Shown in pieces: positions 5,887 through 14,445 of a DNA stretch of 27,059 nt. Position numbers and translations under genes: made by a program. Origin of the DNA: DATFXF01 sp035258565 (lineage in GTDB: Bacteria > Acidobacteriota > Terriglobia > Acidiferrales > UBA7541); assembly GCA_035258565.1 (NCBI GenBank), contig DATFXF010000407.1, positions 1 through 27,059 on the forward strand, read 5' to 3'. Each line of letters begins with the position of its first letter. Position 1 is the stretch's first letter. The notes below the pieces were generated by a model. It was not told where the DNA came from, did no database searches, and saw only the letters and a program-made list of their open reading frames with translations.

Positions 5887-8430
5887 TCAGGCCTTCATGG
5901 GCTCTTTCTCAGCTTCCTCCTCAAGGATGGCGGCGGCCGCGGCGACGCTGTCGCCCTCTTCCAGCCGCAGCAGCCGCACGCCCTGCGTGGAGCGACCCGC
6001 CTCGCGGATTTCGTTGGCGTGGACGCGGATGACTTTACCGTGCTCGGTGATGATCATCACGTCGGACTCTTCGGTCACCTGGAGCGCACCCACGACTGAG
6101 CCATTGCGATCGGTGGTCTTCAAATTGATGACGCCTTTGCCGCCACGCGCGGTGATGCGGTATTCGGCGAGCGGCGTACGCTTCCCAAAACCCTTCTCCG
6201 CAACGGTGAGCATCAGCGAGGTGAGCGATTCGCGGATGACGTCATTCTCGAGTTCGTCGAGGTTCTCCGTGGCCTTCTTCGACTCCTTACGGATGATTTC
6301 GAAGTCGGGCTGGACCGCCTCCATGCTCACCACATAGTCGCCCTTGGCCAAATCCATGCCGATCACGCCGCCCGCCTGGCGGCCCATCGGGCGCACTTCG
6401 GTCTCGCGGAAAAGGATGGCCTGGCCGTCGTGGCTGGCGAGGAAGATCATCTGCTTGCCGTCGGTGAGTTTCGCGCCGATCAGTTCATCCTTGGCTTCGA
6501 GGTTGATGGCGATGATGCCCGAGGGGCGAGGGTTACTGAATTCGGCGAGTTCGGTCTTCTTCACCGTGCCGTCGCGGGTGGCGAAGAAGACATAGCGGCC
6601 GGTCTCTTGGAGATTGCGCGCGGCGACCACCGCCGTGAGCTTCTCTCCCTCCTGGAACTTGACCAGGCTGGTGATGGCCTTGCCCCGTGTGGCCGCCCCA
6701 GCCTCGGGGATCTCGTACACCTTCAACCAGTACACGCGCCCCTTGGAAGTGAACAGCAGGATGTAGCTGTGCGCTGAGGCGATGAAGAGGTGCTCGACGA
6801 AGTCTTCCTCGCGCGTTTTTGCGCCGATGCGCCCCTTGCCGCCGCGCGACTGGTGGCGATAGACATCCACCGGCGTGCGCTTGATGTAGCCCGCGTGGCT
6901 GACGGTGATGGCCATGTCCACGTCGGCGATCAGGTCTTCGAGCTTGATTTCCTCAACCCGCTCGACAATCTGCGTGCGCCGGTCGTCGCCATATGCCTTC
7001 TGGACCTCGCGAAGCTCGCTGACGATGACGGCGCGGAGTTTCTTCTCGCTGCCCAGGATCTCCTTGAGTTCGGCGATTTTGGCCTGAATTTCCTTCAGCT
7101 CTTCGAGGATCTTTTCGCGCTCGAGCTGTGTCAGGCGATGGAGTTGCAGGTCCAGGATGGCCTGCGCCTGACGGTCGCTGAACTTCCACCGCTCGATTAA
7201 GCCTTCCTTGGCTTCCTTGGGCGACTTGCTGCGGCGGATGAGCTTGATGACCTCGTCCAGGTGCTCGAGGGCCTTCTTGAAGCCGAGCAGGATGTGCTCA
7301 CGCTCCTCGGCCTTGCGCAGCTCGTAGCGCGAGCGCCGGCGGACGACATCCACGCGGTGGTCGACGAACAGCCGCAGCAGCTCGAGCAGGCCCAGTTCGC
7401 GCGGCTGCCCGCCCACAATCGCCAGCAGGATCATCCCGAACGATTCCTGCATCTGCGTTTGCTTGAAGAGGTGATTGAGGATGATCTGGGGCTCTTCGCC
7501 GCGCTTCACCTCGACAACGATGCGCATGCCTTCGCGGTCGGACTCGTCGCGGATGTCGGCGATGCCCTCGATCTTCCTGGCCTGGACCAGCTCGGCGATG
7601 CGCTCAATCAGCTTGGCTTTGTTCACCTGATAGGGAATCTCGGTGATGACAATGTTCTCGCGGTCCTTCCCCACCTGCTCGATGGCCGCCTTGGCGCGCA
7701 TCATGAAAGTGCCGCGGCCGGTCTTGTAGGCCTGTTCGATGCCCTCGCGACCGTAGAGGTAGCCGCCGGTGGGGAAATCGGGACCCGGTACCAGCTTCAT
7801 CACCTCCTTGAGGGTGGCCTCCGGCTTCTCGATGAGCAGCACCGCGGCATCAATCACTTCCTTCAGGTTATGCGGTGGGATGTTCGTGGCCATGCCCACG
7901 GCGATGCCGGAGGCGCCATTGACGAGCAGGTTCGGGATCTTCGTCGGCAAGACGGTGGGTTCCTGGGTCGTCTCGTCAAAGTTGGGGACGAAATCAACGG
8001 TTTCCTTCTCAATGTCGGCGAGCACTTCCTCGGCGATCTTCGCCAGGCGGGCCTCGGTGTAGCGCATGGCCGCGGGCATGTCGCCGTCCACGGACCCGAA
8101 GTTGCCCTGGCCGTCAATCAGCGGGTAGCGCATGTTGAAGTCCTGCGCCAGGCGCACCAGGGCGTCATATACCGGCGTATCGCCGTGCGGGTGGAACTTG
8201 CCGAGAACTTCGCCGACGATCTTTGCGCACTTGCGGTAGGGCCTATTCGAGAGCAGCGCGAGCTCGTACATGCCGAACAGGATGCGCCGGTGCACGGGCT
8301 TCAAGCCGTCGCGCACGTCGGGCAGGGCGCGCCCGATGATCACGCTCATGGCGTAGTCGAGATACGACTTGCGCATCTCGGCTTCGATATCTACCGGCAC
8401 TAGCAACGACTGCCTGGTCTCGTCTGCCAT
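5887..8430 (-). CDS. gyrA: DNA gyrase subunit A
   Basis: A full-length 847-residue GyrA. It cuts and rejoins DNA in the GyrA2GyrB2 complex that introduces negative supercoils. Visible features: N-terminal SYLDYAMSVIIGRALPDVRD, the winged-helix recognition region HPHGDTPVYD (80-89), catalytic Tyr124 in MRYTEARL, the tower and coiled-coil region, and the GyrA box SRGGKGR near residues 526-533 that is needed for DNA wrapping, followed by the six-blade C-terminal propeller and an acidic tail. The box distinguishes it from ParC. In the quinolone-determining region, Thr-Pro (85-86) replaces the E. coli Ser83-Ala84. The start is supported by GAGGGA shortly before the ATG. It is the last gene of the dnaA-dnaN-gyrB-gyrA block. 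Confidence 0.98.
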   Translation of the reverse strand: MADETRQSLLVPVDIEAEMRKSYLDYAMSVIIGRALPDVRDGLKPVHRRILFGMYELALLSNRPYRKCAKIVGEVLGKFHPHGDTPVYDALVRLAQDFNMRYPLIDGQGNFGSVDGDMPAAMRYTEARLAKIAEEVLADIEKETVDFVPNFDETTQEPTVLPTKIPNLLVNGASGIAVGMATNIPPHNLKEVIDAAVLLIEKPEATLKEVMKLVPGPDFPTGGYLYGREGIEQAYKTGRGTFMMRAKAAIEQVGKDRENIVITEIPYQVNKAKLIERIAELVQARKIEGIADIRDESDREGMRIVVEVKRGEEPQIILNHLFKQTQMQESFGMILLAIVGGQPRELGLLELLRLFVDHRVDVVRRRSRYELRKAEEREHILLGFKKALEHLDEVIKLIRRSKSPKEAKEGLIERWKFSDRQAQAILDLQLHRLTQLEREKILEELKEIQAKIAELKEILGSEKKLRAVIVSELREVQKAYGDDRRTQIVERVEEIKLEDLIADVDMAITVSHAGYIKRTPVDVYRHQSRGGKGRIGAKTREEDFVEHLFIASAHSYILLFTSKGRVYWLKVYEIPEAGAATRGKAITSLVKFQEGEKLTAVVAARNLQETGRYVFFATRDGTVKKTELAEFSNPRPSGIIAINLEAKDELIGAKLTDGKQMIFLASHDGQAILFRETEVRPMGRQAGGVIGMDLAKGDYVVSMEAVQPDFEIIRKESKKATENLDELENDVIRESLTSLMLTVAEKGFGKRTPLAEYRITARGGKGVINLKTTDRNGSVVGALQVTEESDVMIITEHGKVIRVHANEIREAGRSTQGVRLLRLEEGDSVAAAAAILEEEAEKEPMKA

Positions 8431-8496
8431 TCGTCCCTCGTCTGTTCTCGTGGCGAATCGTGACTCGTTTGCGACTGAATCGAGCGCGCCTCCGAA

Positions 8497-8748
8497 CTAC
8501 ACGCGCCTCGCGCTCCATTCGAGCACGTACGTTTTCACCGCTTCGAACGCTGCGGCCTGGTTCGAAAAGCGCTGCCCGAGGAAGTGTTCCTCGAGCTTCA
8601 GCAAAAATGCGTCGCGTTCGGCCGGGGAAGCGAAGGCCACCGCCACACCCTGCTCGTTATCGGGCCCGCTCGTGGGCGCGGCCTGGAACCCCGAACAGGA
8701 AAGCCCTCGCAGCCCCGGCAGGATCTTCCAACTCAGCTGATAGATCAC
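8497..8748 (-). CDS. Small hypothetical protein between gyrB and gyrA
   Basis: An 83-residue frame opening with GTG 24 bp after the gyrB stop and ending 66 bp before gyrA. Third codon positions are strongly G/C, like the neighbours, and the composition (AVAFASPAERDAFLLKLEEH, then an amphipathic helix to the end) looks like a folded small protein with one Cys. No family is recognised, there is no signal peptide, and the ribosome-binding site is weak, so it may be translated by coupling to gyrB. Its position suggests cotranscription with the gyrase genes, but a link to gyrase is not shown. It could be a lineage-specific ORF. Confidence 0.55.
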   Translation of the reverse strand: MIYQLSWKILPGLRGLSCSGFQAAPTSGPDNEQGVAVAFASPAERDAFLLKLEEHFLGQRFSNQAAAFEAVKTYVLEWSARRV

Positions 8749-8772
8749 GCGGCTTACTTGGCGGTGGCGTCC

Positions 8773-11184
8773 CTAAATATCCAGGTTCACCACTTCCAGA
8801 GCATTCTCTTCGATAAATTTCCTGCGGTCTTCCACATTTTCGCCCATCAATGTGGTGAAGATCTCCTCGGCGGCTACGGCGTCCTCGAGCCGGACCTTGA
8901 GCAGGGTCCGCGTCTCGGCATTCATGGTGGTCTCCCAGAGCTGCTCCGGGTTCATCTCGCCCAGGCCCTTGAAGCGCGTAATGGCGAACTCTTTCTTGGC
9001 GTCTTCGAGCACAAAGGAAAGGACGTCGACCGCTTTTTCCTTCACCACTTTGTCGCCGTTGTGCGTCACGGTGAAGGGCGGGCGATCGAATTCGGCAATG
9101 GCGTGGGCGAGCGCGCGCAGCCGCTTGTACTCGGGTGTCGAGGCCAGCGCCCAGTTGATTTTTCTTGGCCCCGGGTCGCTGGCGATCAGGAGCTCGTAGA
9201 GGCTGTGCTCCTCATCGAACGCGATCTTGCCTTCGATGTCCAGCTTGGCCTTCTCGATGGCCTTCAGCAGCCGGTCGAGCGCCTTCTTGTCGTCAAAGTC
9301 GGACTTCTTCTCGAGGTCGCTGCGCGCCAGCAGTTCGACGAGTTGTGGCTCGCGCAGGCGCCGCACGAGCTTCGCCGCCACCTGGTCGTACTCCTGCACG
9401 TTCAGCAGGAACTGCGTCAGCCCGGCGCCCTCGAGCGTGCCGCCGTCCTTGCCCTTGACGGTGTGGTCTTCGGTGGCGCGCTTCATCAGTTCGTGCGCGA
9501 ACTCCCGCTCATCGCGGATGTAGCGGTCCATCTTGCCGCGCTTGACGCGGTAGAGCGGCGGCTGAGCGATGTACACGTGGTCGCGCTCGATCAACTCGCG
9601 CATGTGGCGGAAGAAAAAGGTGAGCAGAAGCGTGCGGATGTGGCTGCCGTCCACGTCCGCATCGGTCATCAGGATGATCTTGTGGTAGCGGAGTTTCGCC
9701 GGGTCAAAGTCGTCTTTGCCGATGCCCGTGCCGAGCGCGGTGATGATGGCGCGCAGCTCCTCGTGGCCGAGCATCTTGTCGTAGCGGGCCTTTTCGACGT
9801 TTAAGATTTTGCCCTTGAGCGGCAGGATGGCCTGGTAGCGGCGGTCCCGCCCCATCTTCGCCGAGCCGCCGGCCGAAGGGCCCTCGACGATGAAGAGCTC
9901 GCAACGCGCCGGGTCGCGCTCCTGGCAGTCAGCGAGCTTGCCCGGGAGGCCGTCGGAGTCCATGGCCGTCTTGCGGCGGGTGAGTTCGCGGGCCTTGCGC
10001 GCGGCCTCGCGGGCGCGCGCGGCGTCAATACACTTGCCGATGATGCGCCGCGCCACGGTGGAATGCTTGTCGAAGTACTCGCCGAGCTTGTCGTTCACGA
10101 GTTGCTCGACCAGACCCTTGATGTCGCTGTTTAGCTTGCCTTTCGTTTGACCTTCGAACTGCGGCTGCGGCAGCTTCACCGAAACCACCGCGACCAGGCC
10201 TTCGCGCACGTCGTCGCCGGTGATCGAGACTTCGTCCTTCTGCTCCTTCAGCATGCCCAGCGAGTTCGCGTAGTAGTTGATCGTGCGGGTGAGCGCCGAG
10301 CGGAAGCCCGAAAGGTGCGTCCCGCCGTCCACGGTGTTGATCGTGTTGGCAAAGGAGAAGACGTTCTCCGCGTAGGCGTCGTTATACTGGAGCGCGATCT
10401 CCATCTCCACCTGATCGCGCTTGCCTTCCATGTAGATCGGTGAATCGTGCAGGGTCTGTTTGCCGCGGTTGAGGTGCTTCACAAACTCGCTGATGCCGCC
10501 GGTGAAGCGAAACTCAGCGTTCTTGTCCGTGCGCTCGTCGACGAGCGTGATCTTCAGGCCTTTGTTCAGGAAGGCCAGCTCGCGCAGCCGCTGCGCCAGG
10601 AGATCGTAACTGAAATCAATTTTCTCAAAAATCTTCGGATCGGGATGAAAGGTGACCTTGGTGCCCGTCTTCTTCGTCTTGCCGGTGACCTTCAGCTTGC
10701 TGGTGGGATCGCCCCGCTCGTAGGACTGTTCCCAGACCTCGCCGTCGCGCCAGATCTCCAGGTCCAGCCAATCCGACAGCGCGTTGACCACCGAGACGCC
10801 CACGCCGTGCAGCCCGCCCGAGACTTTGTAGCTTTCACTGTCGAACTTGCCGCCGGCGTGCAACACAGTCATCACCACTTCGGCGGCAGGCTTCTTCTCC
10901 GTGGCGTGCATGTCCACGGGGATGCCGCGGCCGTTGTCGATCACGGTGACGCCGTTGTCCTCGTGGACCAGGACGTTGATCTCGTCCGCGTAGCCCGCCA
11001 GCGCTTCGTCCACGGAGTTGTCCACCACTTCCCAAACCAGGTGATGCAGCCCCGTCTCGCCGGTCGAACCGATGTACATGGCCGGGCGCTTGCGGACGGC
11101 TTCGAGGTCGCCAAGCACCTTGATCGAGGTGGCGTCGTAGCGGTGTCCCAGACCCTTGCCGGTTATGGTCTCTTTCTCACCCAT
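8773..11184 (-). CDS. gyrB: DNA gyrase subunit B
   Basis: An 803-residue GyrB, the ATPase subunit of gyrase. In order: the GHKL ATPase domain (VDNSVDEALAGYAD, DNGRGIPV, SGGLHGVGVSVVNALS), the transducer domain, the TOPRIM domain (FIVEGPSAGGS at about 432-442; TDADVDGSH at about 505-513 with the metal-binding acids), and the C-terminal PLYRVKRGK and RFKGLGEMNPEQLWETTM blocks. A domain of about 160 residues inserted between these last two is the form known from E. coli and other Gram-negative bacteria. The canonical EGDSAGG reads EGPSAGG (Pro436). A good promoter (11449-11477) lies about 260 bp upstream. GGAG is ten or so bases before the ATG. Confidence 0.98.
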   Translation of the reverse strand: MGEKETITGKGLGHRYDATSIKVLGDLEAVRKRPAMYIGSTGETGLHHLVWEVVDNSVDEALAGYADEINVLVHEDNGVTVIDNGRGIPVDMHATEKKPAAEVVMTVLHAGGKFDSESYKVSGGLHGVGVSVVNALSDWLDLEIWRDGEVWEQSYERGDPTSKLKVTGKTKKTGTKVTFHPDPKIFEKIDFSYDLLAQRLRELAFLNKGLKITLVDERTDKNAEFRFTGGISEFVKHLNRGKQTLHDSPIYMEGKRDQVEMEIALQYNDAYAENVFSFANTINTVDGGTHLSGFRSALTRTINYYANSLGMLKEQKDEVSITGDDVREGLVAVVSVKLPQPQFEGQTKGKLNSDIKGLVEQLVNDKLGEYFDKHSTVARRIIGKCIDAARAREAARKARELTRRKTAMDSDGLPGKLADCQERDPARCELFIVEGPSAGGSAKMGRDRRYQAILPLKGKILNVEKARYDKMLGHEELRAIITALGTGIGKDDFDPAKLRYHKIILMTDADVDGSHIRTLLLTFFFRHMRELIERDHVYIAQPPLYRVKRGKMDRYIRDEREFAHELMKRATEDHTVKGKDGGTLEGAGLTQFLLNVQEYDQVAAKLVRRLREPQLVELLARSDLEKKSDFDDKKALDRLLKAIEKAKLDIEGKIAFDEEHSLYELLIASDPGPRKINWALASTPEYKRLRALAHAIAEFDRPPFTVTHNGDKVVKEKAVDVLSFVLEDAKKEFAITRFKGLGEMNPEQLWETTMNAETRTLLKVRLEDAVAAEEIFTTLMGENVEDRRKFIEENALEVVNLDI

Positions 11185-11448
11185 GTTCTGTGCATCTCCT
11201 GCCGAAGGAAGGGGAAGGCTGCCGACGGGGAAGATCCGACCGTCGCCTTACCCTGTGGCCCCTCGACGGTTCGAGGGACTCGAAGGGTTTCTGCTCCATC
11301 CCGTCCCGTTCCGATGGCTCGGTTGGACGCGGCGAAGACTGCTTTCCTCTAGACTCGAGCGTCCCTGCTTGCTCTGGCGCGGGCAAGCGTTCTCAGGGGT
11401 GCTCAGGGCCTAGCCGACGTGCCGTTCTGGAGGAACCCGTACCCCTTA
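11185..11448 (-). other. Long untranslated leader of gyrB
   Basis: No credible gene is seen in the 485 bp between gyrB and dnaN. From the predicted promoter the gyrB transcript would have a leader of roughly 255 nt. It contains at least one clear hairpin, CCCTCG/CGAGGG at 11260-11265 with 11272-11277. No known riboswitch core was recognised. Confidence 0.4.
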
Positions 11449-11477
11449 ATTCTACTCGACAGCGAGCCTGATCTCAA
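11449..11477 (-). promoter_or_regulatory. Predicted sigma-70-type promoter of gyrB
   Basis: Read on the minus strand: TTGAGA (-35, 11472-11477), a spacer of exactly 17 bp, and TAGAAT (-10, 11449-11454). It matches the consensus at five of six positions in each box and lies in the non-coding gap upstream of gyrB. Confidence 0.55.
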
Positions 11478-11669
11478 GGCCATTTCTCGGCATTTCGGAG
11501 CGAATATCCCTTGGAAATTCAGTTGTTTATAAGGTCTCTCGAGAGCCCCTTTGGCTGGCTCGCGCCGGCCCTCGCCCCCCGCCCAGTTTTGGCCATTGCT
11601 TTCGGAATTGGGTCGTCCGCTCGGATTAACTTTACTCGAGCAGTCGCGGGCTGGCGGGGGCCCTGGGCG

Positions 11670-12782
11670 CTAAATGCGCATGGGCATGATGACGTAACGG
11701 TAGCGGTATTTTTCGTCCGCGAGGGGGCGCATCTGCCCGGCCGACTGCTCGTCCTTCAGCTCCATGCGGATAGGGCCTTCGGAGGCAGCGGCCAGAAAAT
11801 CGAGCAGGTACTGGGCGTTAAAACCGATGGAGAGGGGCTCGCCCTTGTACTCCTTCTCCAAACTCTCCTTGGCCTCGCCGTACTCGGGGCTCGAGGCGGA
11901 AACCTCGACACCTTCCTCGTTGAGCACGAATTTCACAGCGTGCGAGCGCTGGTCGGCGAGCTGCGAGACGCGGCGCACAGCATCGTTCAGTTCGTCGCGC
12001 TCGAGGACAACGCTCTTGTTGTTCTCGCGCGGCAGGACGCCTTCGTAGTTCGGAAACTGGCCGGTCAGCATGCGCGAAATGAGCAGGCGAGGCCCCAGCT
12101 GGAAAAATAGATGACTGTCGTCGCGCGCGAATTCGATCTCACTTTCGTCCCCCCCCTCCGCGGCCAGCCGGTGAACCTCAACCATGGCCTTCTTCGGCAC
12201 CAGCAGGCGGACCTCGCCATTCAAGCCAGCAAACTTATGGTCGGTTTCGACCACCGCCAACCGGTGCCCATCGGTAGCGACCATCGACAGCGTCTCCGGC
12301 TTCAAGAGCAGCAATCCGCCATTCAGTGTATACCGCGACTCCTCCATGGAAATGGCAAACGAAGTCTTGGCGATCAGTGCCGCGAGCACCTTCGCGGGAA
12401 TCTTCACCAGCGGATGCGGGAAGGCGGGAATGGCGGGAAAGTTGTCCTTGGCCATACCCACCATCTTGTAGGTCTTGCGGTCCGAGACAATCTGTACCCA
12501 GTGGTTTTCGAGCAGCCGAAAGCGGATCTCCCCATCCGGCAGCAAGCGCACCAACTCCAGCAGTTTCTTGGCGGGGATGGTTCCGGCGCCCTCCCTTTCC
12601 ACCTTGGCTCGACAGGAGGTGCGGATGCTCAGCTCCAGGTCCGTGGCGGTGATGGCCAGGCGGTCGCCCTTGGCCTCCACGAGCAGGTTCGACAGGATGG
12701 GGATGGTGGTCTTGCGCTCGACGACGCCCTGTGTCAGGTTGAGTTCCGCGAGCAGATCAAACTTCTTTACATTGAATTCCAT
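11670..12782 (-). CDS. dnaN: DNA polymerase III sliding clamp (beta subunit)
   Basis: A 370-residue DnaN with the three-domain clamp pattern: N-terminal MEFNVKKFDLLAELNLTQGV and TIPILSNLLVEA, the central VATDGHRLAVVE segment, and the C-terminal YRYVIMPMRI that is nearly invariant. The dimeric ring tethers DNA polymerase III to DNA. The ATG at 12782 is chosen because the homology begins there; the open frame runs upstream to 13031 but that part looks non-coding and overlaps DnaA-box-like sites. GAGGAA lies nine or so bases before the ATG. It follows dnaA by 301 bp and precedes gyrB by 485 bp, where recF would normally sit. Confidence 0.97.
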   Translation of the reverse strand: MEFNVKKFDLLAELNLTQGVVERKTTIPILSNLLVEAKGDRLAITATDLELSIRTSCRAKVEREGAGTIPAKKLLELVRLLPDGEIRFRLLENHWVQIVSDRKTYKMVGMAKDNFPAIPAFPHPLVKIPAKVLAALIAKTSFAISMEESRYTLNGGLLLLKPETLSMVATDGHRLAVVETDHKFAGLNGEVRLLVPKKAMVEVHRLAAEGGDESEIEFARDDSHLFFQLGPRLLISRMLTGQFPNYEGVLPRENNKSVVLERDELNDAVRRVSQLADQRSHAVKFVLNEEGVEVSASSPEYGEAKESLEKEYKGEPLSIGFNAQYLLDFLAAASEGPIRMELKDEQSAGQMRPLADEKYRYRYVIMPMRI

Positions 12783-13083
12783 CGCCTGCGTTTCCTCGCG
12801 CGCTGGACCTGGGGTCGGCATATCGACGACGTACTCTACCTGTTTTTTAGAGAAGTATAAAGAGCGTAGTAGGCGTAGCGGCTGTGGAAATAGTGAAAAG
12901 CGTCTGAAGCCGTCTCCGGCTGCCTGGTTAACCTGTGCATGGAATCTGGCCCGGTTGTGGAAGGCGTGGAAACCGGTGCTCACGGCCCGCAAGGCGGGCC
13001 GAGGATCCGCCGGCGCGCACAGGCCGTCCACAGCGATTTACTCAGGATCTCCACAGGTGAAGGATGAGCGCTGCGCGCGGCGC
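12783..13083. other. dnaA-dnaN intergenic region with DnaA-box-like cluster (candidate origin half)
   Basis: A 301-bp non-coding stretch. DnaA-box-like 9-mers: TGTGGAAAT at 12883-12891 (identical to the arm of the palindrome upstream of dnaA), TGTGGAAGG at 12956-12964, CGTGGAAAC at 12965-12973, CCGTCCACA at 13024-13032 and ATCTCCACA at 13047-13055. A locally A/T-rich segment lies at 12838-12900. DnaA boxes beside an A/T-rich patch next to dnaA are the usual signs of oriC. The boxes deviate from TTATCCACA, so the call is an inference. Confidence 0.5.
12854..12859 (-). promoter_or_regulatory. Possible -10 element of dnaN
   Basis: Read on the minus strand, TATACT lies about 70 bp before the dnaN start in the A/T-rich patch. 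No convincing -35 box is seen at 16-18 bp; a DnaA-box-like site (12883-12891) lies just upstream, where bound DnaA could influence it. Confidence 0.3.
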
Positions 13084-14400
13084 TCAGACAAAAGAGTCGA
13101 GCAGCTTATTGATCGTGCGGTTCAGATCCTTGTCGCTGCGCCGGAGAGTGTCGATCTTGTGAATCGAGTGCAGGACGGTGGTGTGGTGCTTGCCGCCGAA
13201 CTGCCGGCCGATCTCCGGCAGCGACGCCGAGGTGAGTTGCTTCACCAGGTACATGGCGACCTGGCGCGGGAAGGCGATGGCCTTGGAGTTGCTGCGCATC
13301 TTCAAGTCCTGCTCGCGCAGCCCGAACTGCTCGCCGACGCGCTTCTGGATCAGGTCGATGGTGACCTTCTTCTCCTGGGTGGCGATGATGTTCTTGAGCA
13401 CCTGTTGGGCGGTGCTCAGGGTGATCGTGGCGCCGGTCAGCAAGCCATAAGCGAGGAGCCGCGTCAGCGCGCCTTCGAGCTCGCGCACGTTCGATTTGAT
13501 CGAGCGGGCGATAAACTCGGCCACCTCGTCGGGCAGATGCACGCGCTCGCTCTCCGCCTTTTTTTGCAGGATGACGATCTTGGTTTCGAGGTCCGGCGGT
13601 TGGATATCGGCAATCAGACCCCACTCGAAGCGCGAGCGCAGGCGTTCCTCGATGGCAGAGATTTCCTTGGGCGGGCAGTCGGAGGAGACCACGATCTGCT
13701 TTTGCTGTTCGTAGAGGGCGTTGAAGGTGTGGAAGAACTCCTCCTGGGTGCGCTCCTTGCCGGCGATGAATTGGATGTCGTCCACCAGGAGCACGTCCAC
13801 GGTGCGGAAGCGGTCCCGGAAGCTGGTCATGCGGTCGAAGCGCAGGGAATTGATCACTTCGTTGGTGAACTTCTCGGCGCTGCTGTAGCTCAGCCGGCAA
13901 GCGGGATTCCGCTTCTTGATCAGGTGGCCGACGGCCTGCATCAGATGGGTCTTGCCCATGCCCACCCCGCCATAGAGAAACAGCGGGTTGTAGGCCCGCG
14001 AGGGCTGCTCGGCCACGGCCCGCGAGGCGGCGTGCGCAAACTGGTTGCAGGCTCCCACGACGAAGCTATCGAAGGTGTACCGGGGGTTGAGTTGATGGTC
14101 GGCTGCGTCGAAGTCTAGCCGCGCCTGCTTGGCCTGGCCAGCGGCCGAGTTCGTGCCCGGGTCAGCCTCCGAGCAGACGAACTCGATCCGCGTATCAGGC
14201 ATGCCCACTTCAGCCAAGACGGCCTGCAAGAGCTCGCCATAGGTCTCCGTCAAGCGCTTGCGGAAAACGCGCGTGGGCACCCGGATCAGCAACTTCCCGT
14301 TCTCCGCGCTTTCCTGCCGGGTGGGGCGAAACCAGGTAGTGAAGCTGTGGGGATTAACGCGGCGCTCCATGTGCTGGAGAATTTTTTCCCAGGCGCTCAT
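13084..14400 (-). CDS. dnaA: Chromosomal replication initiator protein DnaA
   Basis: A 438-residue DnaA, the AAA+ ATPase that binds and melts oriC. Domain I opens with WEKILQHMERRVNPHSF; a short linker follows; domain III has Walker A GGVGMGKT (144-151), Walker B LLVDD (204-208) and the sensor region IEERLRSRFEWGLIADIQPP; domain IV ends with the DNA-binding signature GGKHHTTVLHS (from about 402). In the signature, His replaces the Asp that precedes the conserved HTT in E. coli. Two clusters of DnaA-box-like sites flank the gene, which implies autoregulation as well as origin function. It heads the dnaA-dnaN-gyrB-gyrA block. The ATG has only a loose G-rich site (GGGGG about 10 bases upstream). 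Confidence 0.98.
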   Translation of the reverse strand: MSAWEKILQHMERRVNPHSFTTWFRPTRQESAENGKLLIRVPTRVFRKRLTETYGELLQAVLAEVGMPDTRIEFVCSEADPGTNSAAGQAKQARLDFDAADHQLNPRYTFDSFVVGACNQFAHAASRAVAEQPSRAYNPLFLYGGVGMGKTHLMQAVGHLIKKRNPACRLSYSSAEKFTNEVINSLRFDRMTSFRDRFRTVDVLLVDDIQFIAGKERTQEEFFHTFNALYEQQKQIVVSSDCPPKEISAIEERLRSRFEWGLIADIQPPDLETKIVILQKKAESERVHLPDEVAEFIARSIKSNVRELEGALTRLLAYGLLTGATITLSTAQQVLKNIIATQEKKVTIDLIQKRVGEQFGLREQDLKMRSNSKAIAFPRQVAMYLVKQLTSASLPEIGRQFGGKHHTTVLHSIHKIDTLRRSDKDLNRTINKLLDSFV

Positions 14401-14445
14401 TCTCGGACAGCCCCCGGCTCATGGCCGAAAAGGGTCCTCCGCCGC

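Noticed and set aside
7261..9804. Long plus-strand frames (380 and 406 codons) opposite gyrA and gyrB
   Set aside because: Complete overlap with gyrA/gyrB and shadow-type composition; no domain seen.
11260..11277. GGTTCGAGGG-like sequence suggesting a tRNA T-arm
   Set aside because: No acceptor, D or anticodon arms fit around it; it is just a 6-bp hairpin in the gyrB leader.
12783..13031. N-terminal extension of DnaN by 83 codons
   Set aside because: The homology starts at MEFNVKK (12782); the extension overlaps box-like sites and an A/T-rich patch.
12475..14118. A 547-codon plus-strand frame antisense to dnaN and dnaA
   Set aside because: It spans two unmistakable genes and the origin-like gap on the other strand; its protein is low-complexity Leu/Val/Gly/His/Asp-rich without motifs, as expected for a GC-rich shadow frame.
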